Below, in pieces: positions 10,467 to 21,195 of a DNA stretch of 64,000 bases (its first letter is position 1; each line of letters starts with the position of its first letter). A program made the position numbers and the translations under genes. A model generated the notes under the pieces. It saw only the letters and a program-made list of their open reading frames with translations, had not been told where the DNA came from and did not search any database. The stretch spans positions 23,896-87,895 of the forward strand of contig NZ_AUCC01000005.1 of NCBI RefSeq assembly GCF_000429565.1, written 5' to 3'. The stretch comes from Arsenophonus nasoniae DSM 15247 (GTDB lineage Bacteria; Pseudomonadota; Gammaproteobacteria; Enterobacterales; Enterobacteriaceae).

Positions 10467-11906
10467 ATGATTTCTTTGAATAAGTGGCATTCTTTTCCGC
10501 GCTCACTACGCCAACTGGTGGTGATGGCTTTTTTATTGGTTCTTTTGCCGTTATTAATATTGGCATATCAGGCTTATCAAAGTTTAGATGAGTTGAGTAA
10601 TCAAGCAGCTGATATCAATCGCACTACCTTGCTTGATGCCAGGCGAAGTGAAATTATGACCAGTACTGCGCTTGAAATGGAGCGTAGTTATCGCCAATAT
10701 TGTGTGTTAAACGATCAAACTTTTGCTGCGCTTTATAAGAAAAAACGGCAAGAATATAGTGAGATGCTAGCTCGTCAACTAACTATTTTGCCTGATAAAA
10801 ACCAAATCACGACTATTCAAACCCTACTGGAAGAGCTCTCCGATTTAAAATGCGAAAATAATTCGCCTATTCCGGAAATGGCAACGGCGCTTGAACGTTT
10901 TTCGGTTACCAATAACCAATTAGTACAATTAACACGTGATGTAGTATTTGGACGTGGTACTCAATTGCAGAATGCTATTGCTGAAAAAGGGCAATATTTT
11001 GGTTGGCAAACACTAATTGTCTTTTTATTAAGTGTATTATTAGTTGTGTTATTTACTAGAATGATTATTGGTCCAGTTAAAGCTATTGAGCGTATGATTA
11101 ATCATCTTGGGGCTGGAGGAACACTTCTTACCAGACTTGAGCGTTTTAAAGGCCCCAGTGAGTTACGTTCATTGGCTCAGCGCATTGTTTGGTTGAGTGA
11201 GCGGCTTCGTTGGCTGGAGTCACAACGTCATGAATTTTTACGTCATATTTCTCATGAATTAAAAACACCTTTAGCCAGCATGCGTGAAGGGGCTGAACTG
11301 TTAGCTGATGAAGTAGCAGGGCCTCTAACTTTAGATCAACGAGAAGTGGTCGCTATTTTGGATAATAGTAGTAAACATTTGCAACAACTCATTGAGCAAT
11401 TATTAGACTATAATCGTCAGTTAGCCGATGGGCCAGCACAAATTCAGCAAATTGATTTAACCAAGTTGGTGGCAAATGTCGTTTCTTCACATAACCTAAC
11501 GGCTAGAGCTAAAAATATGCAAACTGAAATTGAGTTGAATATTACTCACTGTCGTGCAGAGCCTACTTTTTTGGCCAGAGTGATCGATAATCTCTATTCT
11601 AATGCAGTGCACTACGGTTCTGAATCGGGTAAGATTTGGATACTAAGTAATGAAACTGATGATAAACTCCAGATAGATATCGCTAATACAGGAACTCCCA
11701 TTCCAGAATCTGAACAAAATATGATTTATGAGCCTTTTTTTCAGGGATCTTTATTGCGTAAAGGGGCAGTAAAGGGTAGCGGGTTAGGATTAAGTATTGC
11801 CCAAGATTGTATTAAGAGAATGAATGGTCAATTATTGCTTATTGACTGTCAGTTTGCTGATGTCTGTTTTCGTATTGAACTACCACTAACCACAGAGTAT
11901 GAATAA
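10467..11906 (+). CDS. glrK: Two-component sensor histidine kinase GlrK (QseE)
   Basis: GlrK senses envelope state and phosphorylates GlrR, which activates glmY through sigma-54. The 479-residue protein has a membrane helix at about 16-36, a periplasmic sensor region, a second helix at about 180-200, and a HAMP-like linker. The dimerisation box HISHELKTPLAS follows with the phospho-accepting His at 263. The ATPase domain shows N-box (DNLYSNAVHYG) and G-box (GSGLGLSIAQD) signatures. It starts the glrK-glrG-glrR operon, the stop codon overlapping the next open frame by one base. All catalytic motifs are intact. Confidence 0.95.
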   Translation: MISLNKWHSFPRSLRQLVVMAFLLVLLPLLILAYQAYQSLDELSNQAADINRTTLLDARRSEIMTSTALEMERSYRQYCVLNDQTFAALYKKKRQEYSEMLARQLTILPDKNQITTIQTLLEELSDLKCENNSPIPEMATALERFSVTNNQLVQLTRDVVFGRGTQLQNAIAEKGQYFGWQTLIVFLLSVLLVVLFTRMIIGPVKAIERMINHLGAGGTLLTRLERFKGPSELRSLAQRIVWLSERLRWLESQRHEFLRHISHELKTPLASMREGAELLADEVAGPLTLDQREVVAILDNSSKHLQQLIEQLLDYNRQLADGPAQIQQIDLTKLVANVVSSHNLTARAKNMQTEIELNITHCRAEPTFLARVIDNLYSNAVHYGSESGKIWILSNETDDKLQIDIANTGTPIPESEQNMIYEPFFQGSLLRKGAVKGSGLGLSIAQDCIKRMNGQLLLIDCQFADVCFRIELPLTTEYE

Positions 11907-11950
11907 TGCCAAATTGGTCTAATTACAACATCCTAATAGCCGCAGGGATA

Positions 11951-12748
11951 ATGCGGAAAACATGGCATATTGTATCAGCGAGGCTAAGTTGTGAGGGATT
12001 TTTTTCCACTAAATGGAAAGTAAACTTAATCACACTTTTTTTACCATTTTTATTAACAGCATGTAGTAAATCTCACCATCCATTACCTCTGGATATGATA
12101 AATGAATCTATGCCAATAGAAGAACGTATAACAGATTATCGCTATGTAAATTGTGAAAAAATATGGAGTATAGAGAGTGAGAGTGCTTCAGATAATCCGC
12201 TTTACTGGTTGAGAATAGTTGATTGCGCTAATAGGTTGAATAAAGAGCAATCGCGTTTGATGGCTAAAACGATCCAGTTAATTAATTGGCAGAATGTTTT
12301 TCGTCATAGTATTTTACTCGATGTTGCCGAACCAACCGTCATCGTTCGGCGTAAGATGATTGATAATTTTAATATTTATAGTTTGCAGTTCCCTTCATCT
12401 ATTCGACCACTATTAGAATTATGGCGTGAAAAGCAAATACAGATTGTTAATCTTGAAGAAGCCAATACTAAATATTTACGTTTACAACAAGAAAGCGATA
12501 ATAAACTAGATAGGCTTGCTGAACAAAATGCTCATCTAACCTATGAATTAAATATTGTCTCGCGTAAGTTGGAAAATTTGAAAGATATTGAACGACAACT
12601 TTCTTCGCGTAAACAGGAACAAGCTATTTCAAGCGGAAAAATGGATAAAAGTAGTGCCAATTCAGCATCAAATAGTGCCGAGCCGAAAACAACCGATGTA
12701 ACTAAAGAGTCGCATCAGGCTGATAACAGCGGAGAAAATGCGCAATGA
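11951..12748 (+). CDS. glrG: Outer-membrane lipoprotein GlrG (QseG)
   Basis: GlrG is an outer-membrane lipoprotein that interacts with GlrK and modulates the GlrKR system. I chose the ATG at 11951 because an AGGG ribosome site precedes it. It gives a basic start, a hydrophobic stretch and a lipobox LLTAC (lipidated Cys at about residue 37). The frame is also open from an ATG at 11906 that overlaps the glrK stop, so a longer form is possible. The mature part keeps the family motif NPLYWLR..DCANRL and a coiled coil ending in RKLENLKDIERQLSSRK, then a polar low-complexity tail. It overlaps glrR by four bases. Confidence 0.88.
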   Translation: MRKTWHIVSARLSCEGFFSTKWKVNLITLFLPFLLTACSKSHHPLPLDMINESMPIEERITDYRYVNCEKIWSIESESASDNPLYWLRIVDCANRLNKEQSRLMAKTIQLINWQNVFRHSILLDVAEPTVIVRRKMIDNFNIYSLQFPSSIRPLLELWREKQIQIVNLEEANTKYLRLQQESDNKLDRLAEQNAHLTYELNIVSRKLENLKDIERQLSSRKQEQAISSGKMDKSSANSASNSAEPKTTDVTKESHQADNSGENAQ

Positions 12749-14082
12749 CAGTGCATAAATCAGCTAACCTACTTTTGGTAGATGATGATCCCGGTCTGTT
12801 GAAATTATTGGGTATGCGCTTGACCAGCGAAGGATTTAAGGTGGTTACCGCAGAAAATGGCGCGGATGCCTTGAAAATTCTAGCAAAAGATAAAATTGAT
12901 CTGGTTATCAGTGATTTACGTATGGATGAAATGGATGGCATGGCACTTTTTGCTGAGATACAGAAACAGCAGCCAGGCATGCCGGTTATTATTTTAACGG
13001 CGCATGGTTCAATCCCTGATGCGGTAGCTGCAACCCAAAGAGGGGTATCGAGTTTTCTTACTAAGCCGGTTGATCGTGATGCTCTTTATAAAGCGATCGG
13101 TGAAGCTTTGGCCATGTCAATTTCGGTTTCTGATGAAAATTGGAGTGAGGAAATTGTCACTCGTAGCCCGATAATGCTTCGTTTATTAGAACAGGCACGT
13201 ATGGTGGCTCAATCTGATGTTAGTATATTAATCAATGGCCAAAGTGGTACCGGTAAAGAAGTATTGGCTCGAGCAATTCATCGTGCTAGCCCTAGAGCTA
13301 AAAAGCCATTTATTGCAATTAACTGTGGGGCTTTACCTGAGCAGCTTTTAGAATCTGAGTTGTTTGGGCATGCCAAGGGCGCTTTTACCGGTGCGGTTAC
13401 CCATCGTGAGGGGTTGTTTCTTGCTGCGCAAGGTGGAACATTATTCCTTGATGAAATTGGTGATATGCCTTTATCACTTCAAGTGAAACTATTACGGGTT
13501 TTGCAAGAACGTAAAGTTCGCCCTTTAGGTAGTAATCGTGATCTAGATATTGATGTTCGAATTATTTCAGCGACTCATCGTGATTTACCAAAGGCGATGG
13601 AAAAGAATGAATTTCGTGAAGATCTCTATTACCGTTTGAATGTGGTAAATATTAAAATTCCTGCCCTTAATGAACGTTCAGAAGATATTCCTTTGTTAGC
13701 TAATCACTTGTTAAGGGAATTAATAAAGCGTCATAAACCTTTTGTGCGTAGCCTATCGAGGGATGCGATAAAATGTTTAATGGCCGCCAGTTGGCCGGGC
13801 AATGTAAGGCAATTAGTAAATGTTATTGAGCAGTGTGTTGCATTAACAACGGCGCCGGTTATTAGTGAAGCGCTAGTCATTCAGGCACTGCAAGGCGAGA
13901 ATACCGCATTACCTACTTTTGTTGAGGCTCGTAACCAATTTGAGCTTAATTATTTGCGCAAATTGTTACAAATGACAAAAGGCAATGTTACCCACGCAGC
14001 GCGTATGGCAGGTCGAAACCGAACAGAATTTTATAAATTATTAGCCAGGCATAAACTGGATGCTAATGATTTTAAAGAATAA
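12745..14082 (+). CDS. glrR: Sigma-54-dependent response regulator GlrR (QseF)
   Basis: GlrR is the transcription activator for glmY. The 445-residue protein has a receiver domain with phospho-acceptor D57 in [15 protein letters not shown] central AAA+ domain carries Walker A GQSGTGKE, the sigma-54 contact loop GAFTGA and Walker [14 protein letters not shown]-terminal Fis-type helix-turn-helix ([21 protein letters not shown]) completes it. The ATG overlaps the glrG stop as ATGA, so translation is coupled. With the kinase, lipoprotein, operators and GlmY all present, the whole regulatory branch appears functional here. Confidence 0.96.
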   Translation: MTVHKSANLLLVDDDPGLLKLLGMRLTSEGFKVVTAENGADALKILAKDKIDLVISDLRMDEMDGMALFAEIQKQQPGMPVIILTAHGSIPDAVAATQRGVSSFLTKPVDRDALYKAIGEALAMSISVSDENWSEEIVTRSPIMLRLLEQARMVAQSDVSILINGQSGTGKEVLARAIHRASPRAKKPFIAINCGALPEQLLESELFGHAKGAFTGAVTHREGLFLAAQGGTLFLDEIGDMPLSLQVKLLRVLQERKVRPLGSNRDLDIDVRIISATHRDLPKAMEKNEFREDLYYRLNVVNIKIPALNERSEDIPLLANHLLRELIKRHKPFVRSLSRDAIKCLMAASWPGNVRQLVNVIEQCVALTTAPVISEALVIQALQGENTALPTFVEARNQFELNYLRKLLQMTKGNVTHAARMAGRNRTEFYKLLARHKLDANDFKE

Positions 14083-14111
14083 TTATTATTATGTCTGGAG
14101 AGTGAAATTTT

Positions 14112-15734
14112 ATGAACCGAACGCTGAATATTGCACTAGCACAATTAAATTGGCTGGTAGGTGATATTGAAGGCAACTGTGAACGCATGTTGCAGGAAGC
14201 TAAGGCTCAACAGTTGCAGGGTGCGGATCTTATTCTGTTTTCGGAATTGTCTTTAACTGGCTATCCGCCGGAGGATTTACTTTTTCGGTCGGATTTTCAC
14301 CAACGCTGTAGTAAACAGCTAGATCGCCTTAAAGAAGCGAGTCAAAATATAGCCATTGTCGTTGGTCATCCATGGCAGCAAAATGAAAAATGTTATAATG
14401 CATTGTCATTTTTCTGGCAGGGGCAAATGGTGGCGCGTTATTTTAAGCAACAATTGCCTAATTATGGTGTTTTTGATGAAAAGCGCTATTTTTATGCTGG
14501 TCACGAAAGCTGTGTCTTATCTTTTAAAGGTTATAAGCTAGGTTTTTTAATTTGTGAAGATGTTTGGTTTGATGAACCGGTTGATAGAATTAAAGCACTA
14601 GGCGCTGATGTGCTGATTATCATTAATGCTTCACCTTATAATCGCGAAAAACTCCATATCCGTACAAGGTTATTAAAATCTCATAGTCAAAGAACGCATT
14701 TGCCAATTGTCTATTTAAACCAGGTGGGCGGGCAGGATGAACTTATATTTGATGGTGGGTCAAAAGTATTTAATGGCCAGGGTGAGATAACGCATTATTT
14801 AGCGCAGTTTGCTGAGCAGGTTATCCAGTGTAAATTTAATGATGGCGAACCGCTACCAGTAGCTAATTTAGCTAAAACTTTATCTTCTACCGCACAAGTT
14901 TATGAAGCATTAGTCATGGCAACCCGTGACTATATTAATAAAAATGGCTTCTCAGGTGTTATTTTGGGATTATCAGGCGGAATTGATTCAGCTTTAACCT
15001 TAGCTATTGCAGTGGATGCTTTAGGAAAAGATAACGTTCAGGCAGTCATGATGCCTTTTAAATATACCGCTGAGATAAGCATCCATGATGCCAGAGAACA
15101 GGCTACATTGTTAGGTATTGAATTTGCGATAGTATCTATTGAAGCTATGTATGATGCATTTATGGCTGGTTTGTCGCCCTTATTTGCAGACATGGCTCCC
15201 GACACAACCGAAGAAAATTTGCAGGCTCGCTGTCGGGCTATCATTTTGATGGCAATATCAAATAAGAGTGGCCGTTTAGTATTAACGACCAGCAACAAAA
15301 GTGAATCGGCGGTAGGTTATACTAGTCTTTATGGTGATATGGCCGGCGGTTTTGCGGTGCTTAAAGATGTACCAAAGACGTTAGTATTTGAGTTGGCAAA
15401 ATATCGTAATACGATTTCACCAAACATCCCTCAGCGCGTTATCGAGCGGCCGCCTACTGCTGAGCTGGCACCAGGGCAACTCGATCAAGATAGTTTACCA
15501 CCTTATCCTGTGCTGGACGCGATCCTTGAAGGTTATGTTGAACAGGATAAATCGGTCAGTGAATTAGTTGCGGCTGGATTTGATGAAGTAACAGTACGTA
15601 AGGTGATTAAGCTAGTTGATATTAATGAATATAAACGACGTCAAGCACCGATAGGTCCACGCATTACTATTCGAAATTTCAATAAGGATAGGCGTTACCC
15701 AATTACTTCGGCTTTTGGTCGTAAAAACTGGTGA
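14112..15734 (+). CDS. nadE: Glutamine-dependent NAD+ synthetase
   Basis: This enzyme amidates deamido-NAD with nitrogen from glutamine, the last step of NAD synthesis. The 540-residue protein is the two-domain form. An N-terminal nitrilase-like glutaminase has the catalytic Glu in LILFSELSLTGYPPEDL and the nucleophile Cys in FLICEDVWFDEP. A C-terminal synthetase has the ATP-pyrophosphatase loop LGLSGGIDSALT. E. coli has only the short ammonia-dependent NadE, located elsewhere. A long nadE between glrR and glnB is typical of Proteus, Providencia, Photorhabdus and Yersinia, to my recollection, and helps place the organism. Confidence 0.93.
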   Translation: MNRTLNIALAQLNWLVGDIEGNCERMLQEAKAQQLQGADLILFSELSLTGYPPEDLLFRSDFHQRCSKQLDRLKEASQNIAIVVGHPWQQNEKCYNALSFFWQGQMVARYFKQQLPNYGVFDEKRYFYAGHESCVLSFKGYKLGFLICEDVWFDEPVDRIKALGADVLIIINASPYNREKLHIRTRLLKSHSQRTHLPIVYLNQVGGQDELIFDGGSKVFNGQGEITHYLAQFAEQVIQCKFNDGEPLPVANLAKTLSSTAQVYEALVMATRDYINKNGFSGVILGLSGGIDSALTLAIAVDALGKDNVQAVMMPFKYTAEISIHDAREQATLLGIEFAIVSIEAMYDAFMAGLSPLFADMAPDTTEENLQARCRAIILMAISNKSGRLVLTTSNKSESAVGYTSLYGDMAGGFAVLKDVPKTLVFELAKYRNTISPNIPQRVIERPPTAELAPGQLDQDSLPPYPVLDAILEGYVEQDKSVSELVAAGFDEVTVRKVIKLVDINEYKRRQAPIGPRITIRNFNKDRRYPITSAFGRKNW

Positions 15735-15740
15735 TAATAG

Positions 15741-16088
<348 letters not shown>

Positions 16089-16197
16089 TTTTAAAGGGTA
16101 ACAGATGGTTGAAAGTTACAAAGGAGTTGATATGGAATCTGTAACCTCCTATTCCACCTGTTACCACTTATCTTGGTTTTAGTGAGAGTTTCAAGGG

Positions 16198-17405
16198 TTA
16201 TTGTTCATTTCCCTCAATAACTTTATGTGGTCCAAAACACTCATAGTGGATGTGACTGGTATTTACTCCCATGGTGAGCAACTGCTTGGCAATAAATTGC
16301 ATAAAGTTGACAGGGCCACAGAAATAGTAATGCATATTGTTAATATTAAGTTGTTGTCTTACTTCTGACAGATTCATTAGTCCTTGGTATTGATACTGTT
16401 CAGCTTGTCTGTCTTGCTCACGTGGATTGTTATACCAAACGGCACTGAAGCCATGGATAAAATCGGTTAATTTATTTTTTACTTCATTAGCAAAAGCGTG
16501 ATGTCCACCATGCTCTGTCGCATGTAGCCAATTTAATGGCGCTTTATGTTGTTGTTGATGTAGCTTTTCCAACATGCTTATCATTGGCGTTAAGCCGACA
16601 CCGGCTGAAATCAACGTTACTGGTGTATCAGTATTCACTGCCAAAAAAAATCTCCGCAAGGTGGTGCCAATTTGACGATATCACCTTCTTTTATATTGTT
16701 ATGCAGATAGTTTGACACACTGCCATTTTCTTCACGCTTTACCGCGATACAATAACTTTCACCATTAGGTGCATTGGTTAATGAGTATTGCCGAATTTGT
16801 TGATTGGTTAGTTTTTCACGATCCTGTAAATAAATGGTTAAATATTGTCCAGGAAGAAAATCGACTATCTCATTACCATCTGCTGGAATAAATTGAAAAC
16901 TGGTGATCGTTTCGCTACGCGGGATCTTTTTAGCCACTTTGAAGCGACGCAAACCACGCCAACCGCCGATATTTTCTTCATTTGTTTTATAGATTTGTTC
17001 TTCACGGTTAATAAAGATATCGGCCAGCACATCAAAAGCTTTAGCCCAGGCATCAATAATTTCTTTTCCAGGCTGAAATAACTCATCAATGGTATGTAAT
17101 AGATGTCGACCAACTATCGAATAATGTTCAGGTTTTATATTTAGGCTAGCATGTTTGTGGGCAATTTTTTCAACCGCAGGTAGTAAGGCCGAAACATTAT
17201 CAATATTGGCAGCATAGGCGCAAATGGCATTAAACAAAGCTTCTCTTTGATCACCATTAATTTGATGACTCATATTGAAAATATCTTTTAATTCAGGGTT
17301 ATGTTGAAACATCCGTTGATAAAAATGAGCGGTTAATTTAGGACCAGTGGAAACAATAAGAGGAATAGTTGATTTAACGGTGGCGATAGTTTGAGAATCA
17401 ATCAT
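16198..17405 (-). pseudogene. hmp: Flavohaemoprotein / nitric oxide dioxygenase, split by a one-base frameshift
   Basis: Hmp detoxifies nitric oxide to nitrate using haem, FAD and NADPH. Frame one (17405 to 16635, 256 residues) contains the globin domain and the FAD-binding part with [10 protein letters not shown]. Frame two (to 16198) contains the NAD-binding part with LISAGVGLTPM and YYFCGPVNFM. The break falls in a homopolymer at 16643-16650, eight T on the coding strand. Nine would restore the family sequence GDFFLAV.DTPVTLISAG. Everything else aligns with the roughly 396-residue enzyme. The NsrR operator upstream is intact. Options are a recent inactivation, a sequencing error, or rescue by slippage on the T-tract; sequence alone cannot decide. 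Confidence 0.9.
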
Positions 17406-17435
17406 ATAAAATTCCTAAAGTTAACTGAGGGCTTA

Positions 17436-17458
17436 AAGTTGCATTTTAAATGCAACTT
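17436..17458 (-). promoter_or_regulatory. NsrR operator upstream of hmp
   Basis: AAGTTGCATTT is followed by one base and then its exact inverse AAATGCAACTT. This is the 11-1-11 palindrome recognised by the nitric-oxide sensor NsrR at hmp in enterobacteria. It ends about 30 bp before the hmp start on the minus strand. Confidence 0.85.
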
Positions 17459-17572
17459 AAATTGTTTCAGGTTAAAAGTAAATAATTAATTGTAAAAATG
17501 AGATTGAGTTAGCGTATTTTAATTGGCGATCAAATCGCTATTGAGAAATGTCTATATTTGATAATACATACA

Positions 17573-17588
17573 TAGCAATCGTTTGCGT
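17573..17588 (+). promoter_or_regulatory. PurR operator upstream of glyA
   Basis: TAGCAATCGTTTGCGT matches the PurR box ANGCAANCGNTTNCNT at all fixed positions but the first. It lies 105 bp before the glyA ATG, as in E. coli where PurR represses glyA. Confidence 0.75.
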
Positions 17589-17693
17589 AATTTTTTATTT
17601 TGGGGCTATCTCAGTGAGCTAAAAGAGTTTACACTGTGTGCTATTCATTTAATTGAATAGCGATTTAAAATGTGGCTGAGTCAGGAGAAGTAA

Positions 17694-18956
17694 ATGTTAA
17701 AGCGTGAAATGAGTATTGCAGATTATGACCAAGAACTATGGCAAGCAATGGAAAATGAAGTTAAGCGTCAGGAAGAGCATATTGAGTTAATCGCTTCAGA
17801 AAATTATACCAGTCCAAGAGTCATGCAGGCTCAAGGTTCCCAACTTACGAATAAATACGCTGAAGGCTATCCAGGTAAGCGCTATTATGGTGGTTGTGAA
17901 TATGTTGATATTGTTGAACAACTTGCTATTGATCGGGCGAAAACTTTATTTGATGCGGATTTTGCTAATGTTCAGCCACACTCAGGTTCGCAAGCTAATA
18001 CTGCTGTTTATATGGCCTTATTGCAACCCGGTGATACTGTGTTAGGCATGAATTTGGCACATGGTGGACATTTAACCCACGGCTCACCCGTCAATTTTTC
18101 CGGTAAACTTTATAATATCGTTCCTTATGGTATCGATGAAAAAGGAAAAATTGATTACGACGATATAGCTACTCAGGCACAAAAATATAAACCTAAAATG
18201 ATTATTGGCGGTTTTTCTGCTTATTCCGGCGTGGTAGATTGGGCTAAGATGCGTCAAATTGCAGATAGTGTAGGTGCTTATTTATTTGTTGATATGGCGC
18301 ATGTCGCGGGTTTGATCGCTGCTGGTGTTTATCCTAATCCTGTTCCTCATGCGCATGTTGTGACGACTACTACCCATAAGACTTTGGCCGGCCCTCGTGG
18401 TGGTTTGATTTTGGCTAAAGGTGGTGATGAAGCGTTTTACAAAAAGCTAAATTCTGCTGTATTCCCTGGCGCTCAAGGCGGTCCATTAATGCATGTTATT
18501 GCGGGTAAAGCGGTTGCATTAAAAGAAGCGATGGAGCCTGAATTTAAAACTTATCAACAGCAAGTGGCTAAAAATGCGAAAACGATGGTTGAAGTTTTTA
18601 TCAAGCGTGGCTACAAGGTTGTTTCTGGTGGAACTGAAAATCATTTATTTTTATTAGATTTAGTGGATAAAGGGATCACCGGTAAAGAGGCAGATGCCGC
18701 ACTGGGTCGTGCTAATATTACTGTCAATAAAAATAGTGTACCGAATGATCCTAAGGGCCCATTTGTTACTTCCGGTATTCGTATAGGGTCACCTGCCATT
18801 ACTCGTCGTGGGTTTAAGGAAAAAGAATCAGCTGAATTGGCCAATTGGATATGTGATATTTTGGACAAGATTGATGATGAAAGTGTGATCCAAAATGTAA
18901 AACAAAAAGTATTGTTGATGTGCCAGCAGTTTCCTGTTCTATGCATAAATAAGTAA
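17694..18956 (+). CDS. glyA: Serine hydroxymethyltransferase
   Basis: GlyA interconverts serine and glycine with tetrahydrofolate, supplying one-carbon units for purines and thymidylate; it needs PLP. The 420-residue protein keeps the start MLKREM.IADYD, the folate/PLP residues around SGSQAN.AVY and HGGHLTHG, and the PLP-binding Lys in [16 protein letters not shown]. The ATG has AGGAG seven bases upstream. Only the last residues differ from the E. coli form. It is a single gene with its own PurR box and terminator. Confidence 0.98.
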   Translation: MLKREMSIADYDQELWQAMENEVKRQEEHIELIASENYTSPRVMQAQGSQLTNKYAEGYPGKRYYGGCEYVDIVEQLAIDRAKTLFDADFANVQPHSGSQANTAVYMALLQPGDTVLGMNLAHGGHLTHGSPVNFSGKLYNIVPYGIDEKGKIDYDDIATQAQKYKPKMIIGGFSAYSGVVDWAKMRQIADSVGAYLFVDMAHVAGLIAAGVYPNPVPHAHVVTTTTHKTLAGPRGGLILAKGGDEAFYKKLNSAVFPGAQGGPLMHVIAGKAVALKEAMEPEFKTYQQQVAKNAKTMVEVFIKRGYKVVSGGTENHLFLLDLVDKGITGKEADAALGRANITVNKNSVPNDPKGPFVTSGIRIGSPAITRRGFKEKESAELANWICDILDKIDDESVIQNVKQKVLLMCQQFPVLCINK

Positions 18957-18974
18957 AATTTAGTGATTTGTTTT

Positions 18975-19009
18975 AGCCCGTTTTAGTTGTTAAATGAATC
19001 GGGCTTTTT
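18975..19009 (+). terminator. Rho-independent terminator of glyA
   Basis: AGCCCG (18975-18980) pairs with CGGGCT (19000-19005) and is followed by a run of T. Confidence 0.8.
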
Positions 19010-19035
19010 ACATGATAATCAAATGGGAATAAATA

Positions 19036-20187
19036 ATGATTATTCCATCAACACGTTGGCTTGCGTTAGATTATTTCACTTATTTTTTTGCTTATGGCAT
19101 TTTTTTGCCTTTTATCGCAATGTGGCTAAATGGTGAAGGGCTTGAGGCTGATATAATCGGTATTTTGTTAGCAACCGGCCTTAGCGCACGTTTTATTGGT
19201 TCTTTGATGATCGCACCGATAGTAAAAGGATCTCGTCACCTAATTACCACTTTGCGTCTATTTGCTGGTTTAACGTTGATCTTTGCTATAGGATTTATCG
19301 TCAGTTCAAACTGGTTATGGTTATTATTTATCATGTTGGCTTTCAATCTTTTTTTTTCACCAATGGTACCTTTAACCGATGCTTTAGCCGCTAGTTGGCA
19401 AAAACAGATAACATTTGATTATGGTAAAGTAAGGGCTTGGGGTTCGCTTGCATTTATAATTAGCGCTTCTTCGATGGGTTATTTAGCCAATAACTGGGGG
19501 CATAAAATAATTATCTATGCATTACTTGCCAGCATAGTCATTATGCTGTTGACGATGTTATTACAACCTACTGTTCTGCCTAAAGCCACTTATCGCCAGA
19601 TCGCCAATACAACAATCTCATTGAAACAATTATTGCTTGATAGCTCAGTCTGGCGCTTTTTACTCTGTATTACCTTATTACAGAGCTCTCATGCAGCTTA
19701 TTATGGCTTTTCTTCAATTTATTGGAAAGAAGTAGGTTATTCCGATGCTATTATCGGTCTATTATGGTCTTTAAGTATTGTTGCTGAAGTGATTGTGTTT
19801 ACCTTTAGTTATGTCCTTTTTCGTCATTGGCAGGCGAGTGGATTATTATTGTTAGCAGCGAGTTGTGCGGTGATTCGTTGGAGCTTAATGGCCAGTTTTA
19901 CCGCTTTACCGATACTGATAATGAGCCAACTTTTACATAGTGGTACTTTTACTGTTTGTCATCTTGCGGCGATGCGTTTTATTAGCGCCCGTAACGAAGA
20001 TGAAATTATTCGTCTACAGGCATTTTATTCGGCATTGGCCTTAGGAGCCGGGTTAGCGATAGTGACAATCGTTGTAGGTTTTGTTTATGAACATTTTCCT
20101 TTTCACCATAACTGGGTATTTTGGTTAATGTCATTGATTGCCATTCCAGCGCTATTTATTCGACCGCGTGAAAATTCACATCATTAA
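19036..20187 (+). CDS. hcaT: MFS transporter, HcaT family
   Basis: HcaT is a putative 3-phenylpropionate proton symporter of the major facilitator superfamily in the inner membrane. The 383-residue protein has about twelve hydrophobic segments and aligns along its whole length with E. coli HcaT (379 residues). It keeps STRWLAL.YFTYFF.YGIFLPF at the start and LLQS.HAAYYGFS.IYWK and LHSGTFTVCHLAAMR later. In E. coli hcaT lies close to suhB; the intervening csiE and yfhR are absent here. No catabolic hca genes are nearby, so the real substrate may differ. Confidence 0.85.
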   Translation: MIIPSTRWLALDYFTYFFAYGIFLPFIAMWLNGEGLEADIIGILLATGLSARFIGSLMIAPIVKGSRHLITTLRLFAGLTLIFAIGFIVSSNWLWLLFIMLAFNLFFSPMVPLTDALAASWQKQITFDYGKVRAWGSLAFIISASSMGYLANNWGHKIIIYALLASIVIMLLTMLLQPTVLPKATYRQIANTTISLKQLLLDSSVWRFLLCITLLQSSHAAYYGFSSIYWKEVGYSDAIIGLLWSLSIVAEVIVFTFSYVLFRHWQASGLLLLAASCAVIRWSLMASFTALPILIMSQLLHSGTFTVCHLAAMRFISARNEDEIIRLQAFYSALALGAGLAIVTIVVGFVYEHFPFHHNWVFWLMSLIAIPALFIRPRENSHH

Positions 20188-20645
20188 ATTCGATGTTATA
20201 GCCGAACGAGTAAGCTAAACTTGTTGATTTAACTTGAATAACAGATAAATATTAACCAAGGATGCCAATAAATATTTTTATATTAAAATAAGTAAGTTGG
20301 TCAATCAGTAAAATCCGTCTTTGTAACAAACAGCAATACAATATTCCCTCATTACCTGCATTGCTTATAACCTTAATGATGAAATTGTTAATTAAATCTT
20401 TCGCGCAATATTGAAAGATATAACCTATTACAAAAGTGTTTTTTATTCAAAATGATTTTGGTTGCTTAATAAAAAGGTTATTTAATATTATTTATATATA
20501 TATTGCAAAAATGTATTAAAAAATTATGAAAATGATTATCATTTGTTTTATCATTTGCAATATTGCGATTTAGATTATTAAACTCAATCGTAATGAATAA
20601 GATCATCTATTAATTAGGCGTCACAATAACCCCTAGGAGATTGAA
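20188..20645 (+). other. Intergenic, 458 bp, with a Fur-like site
   Basis: This AT-rich spacer has no coding frame that I can support. Its notable content is the Fur-like box at 20528-20546 and a good ribosome site (AGGAG) just before 20646. The promoter of the small secreted protein must lie here. Confidence 0.5.
20528..20546 (+). promoter_or_regulatory. Fur-box-like operator
   Basis: The sequence GAAAATGATTATCATTTGT matches the 19-bp Fur consensus at about 14 positions, including the central ATGAT.ATCATT. It lies 100 bp before the small secreted protein at 20646, so iron-responsive control is likely but untested. Confidence 0.6.
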
Positions 20646-20942
20646 ATGAATTATTCAGTAAAATATGGATTGTTAATATTATCAATTAGTTACATGATTT
20701 CAATTTTATTCCCTTCCATGGCAATGGCGGCCAATGATAAAAAAGATAAGCAATATATGTGTCACGGCTGGCACGGTTATCCAAACAAGGAAATGAATTT
20801 ATTTGATCAGCCTGTGACTGCTGCTAATGAAGATAATGCTAAGCTATTAGCTATCAAGATAATAGGAAAGGACTTACAAGCGTCTAGTGATGCTAATCAG
20901 AAAATACATACTCAACGATGTGATGAACTTTCAGCTCATTAA
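20646..20942 (+). CDS. Small secreted protein of unknown function, probably iron-regulated
   Basis: I do not recognise this 98-residue protein. A basic start, hydrophobic core and an AMA-A cleavage site after residue 28 make a clear Sec signal peptide, leaving a polar mature protein of about 70 residues. The mature part has two Cys (in MCHGWHG and QRCDE) that could form a disulfide in the periplasm, and two His near the first Cys. An AGGAG ribosome site lies six bases before the ATG. It sits alone between hcaT and suhB behind a Fur-like operator. A periplasmic or exported role in metal stress is a guess; no E. coli gene occupies this spot. Confidence 0.75.
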   Translation: MNYSVKYGLLILSISYMISILFPSMAMAANDKKDKQYMCHGWHGYPNKEMNLFDQPVTAANEDNAKLLAIKIIGKDLQASSDANQKIHTQRCDELSAH

Positions 20943-21195
20943 AATTAACTAAAAACATTTATTAAATACCCCTTAATACCTAAATAGGGATAGGGGGTTT
21001 AAGTAGACAATCAAGGGGTAAGGCGGCATCAACAATAACAGCCAATCTGGAAAATATTTGCCAGTTTCTCTAACCAGTAACGTTGTGGCAAATTCCTACT
21101 ATTTTGAGAACTGCCACAAACGAGTTAATGATATAACCACGCTATCCAGACATTATTAATTAAATATAAATATTGGCTATAGCTATTCTTATTTT

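Noticed and set aside
16097..16165. GGTAACAG / CTGTTACC inverted repeat after glnB as a terminator
   Set aside because: The arms are 53 bp apart without a T-run; too weak to call.
20968..21000. ACCCC ... GGGGT repeat after the small secreted protein as a terminator
   Set aside because: Only four or five base pairs are convincing and the inner part does not pair well.
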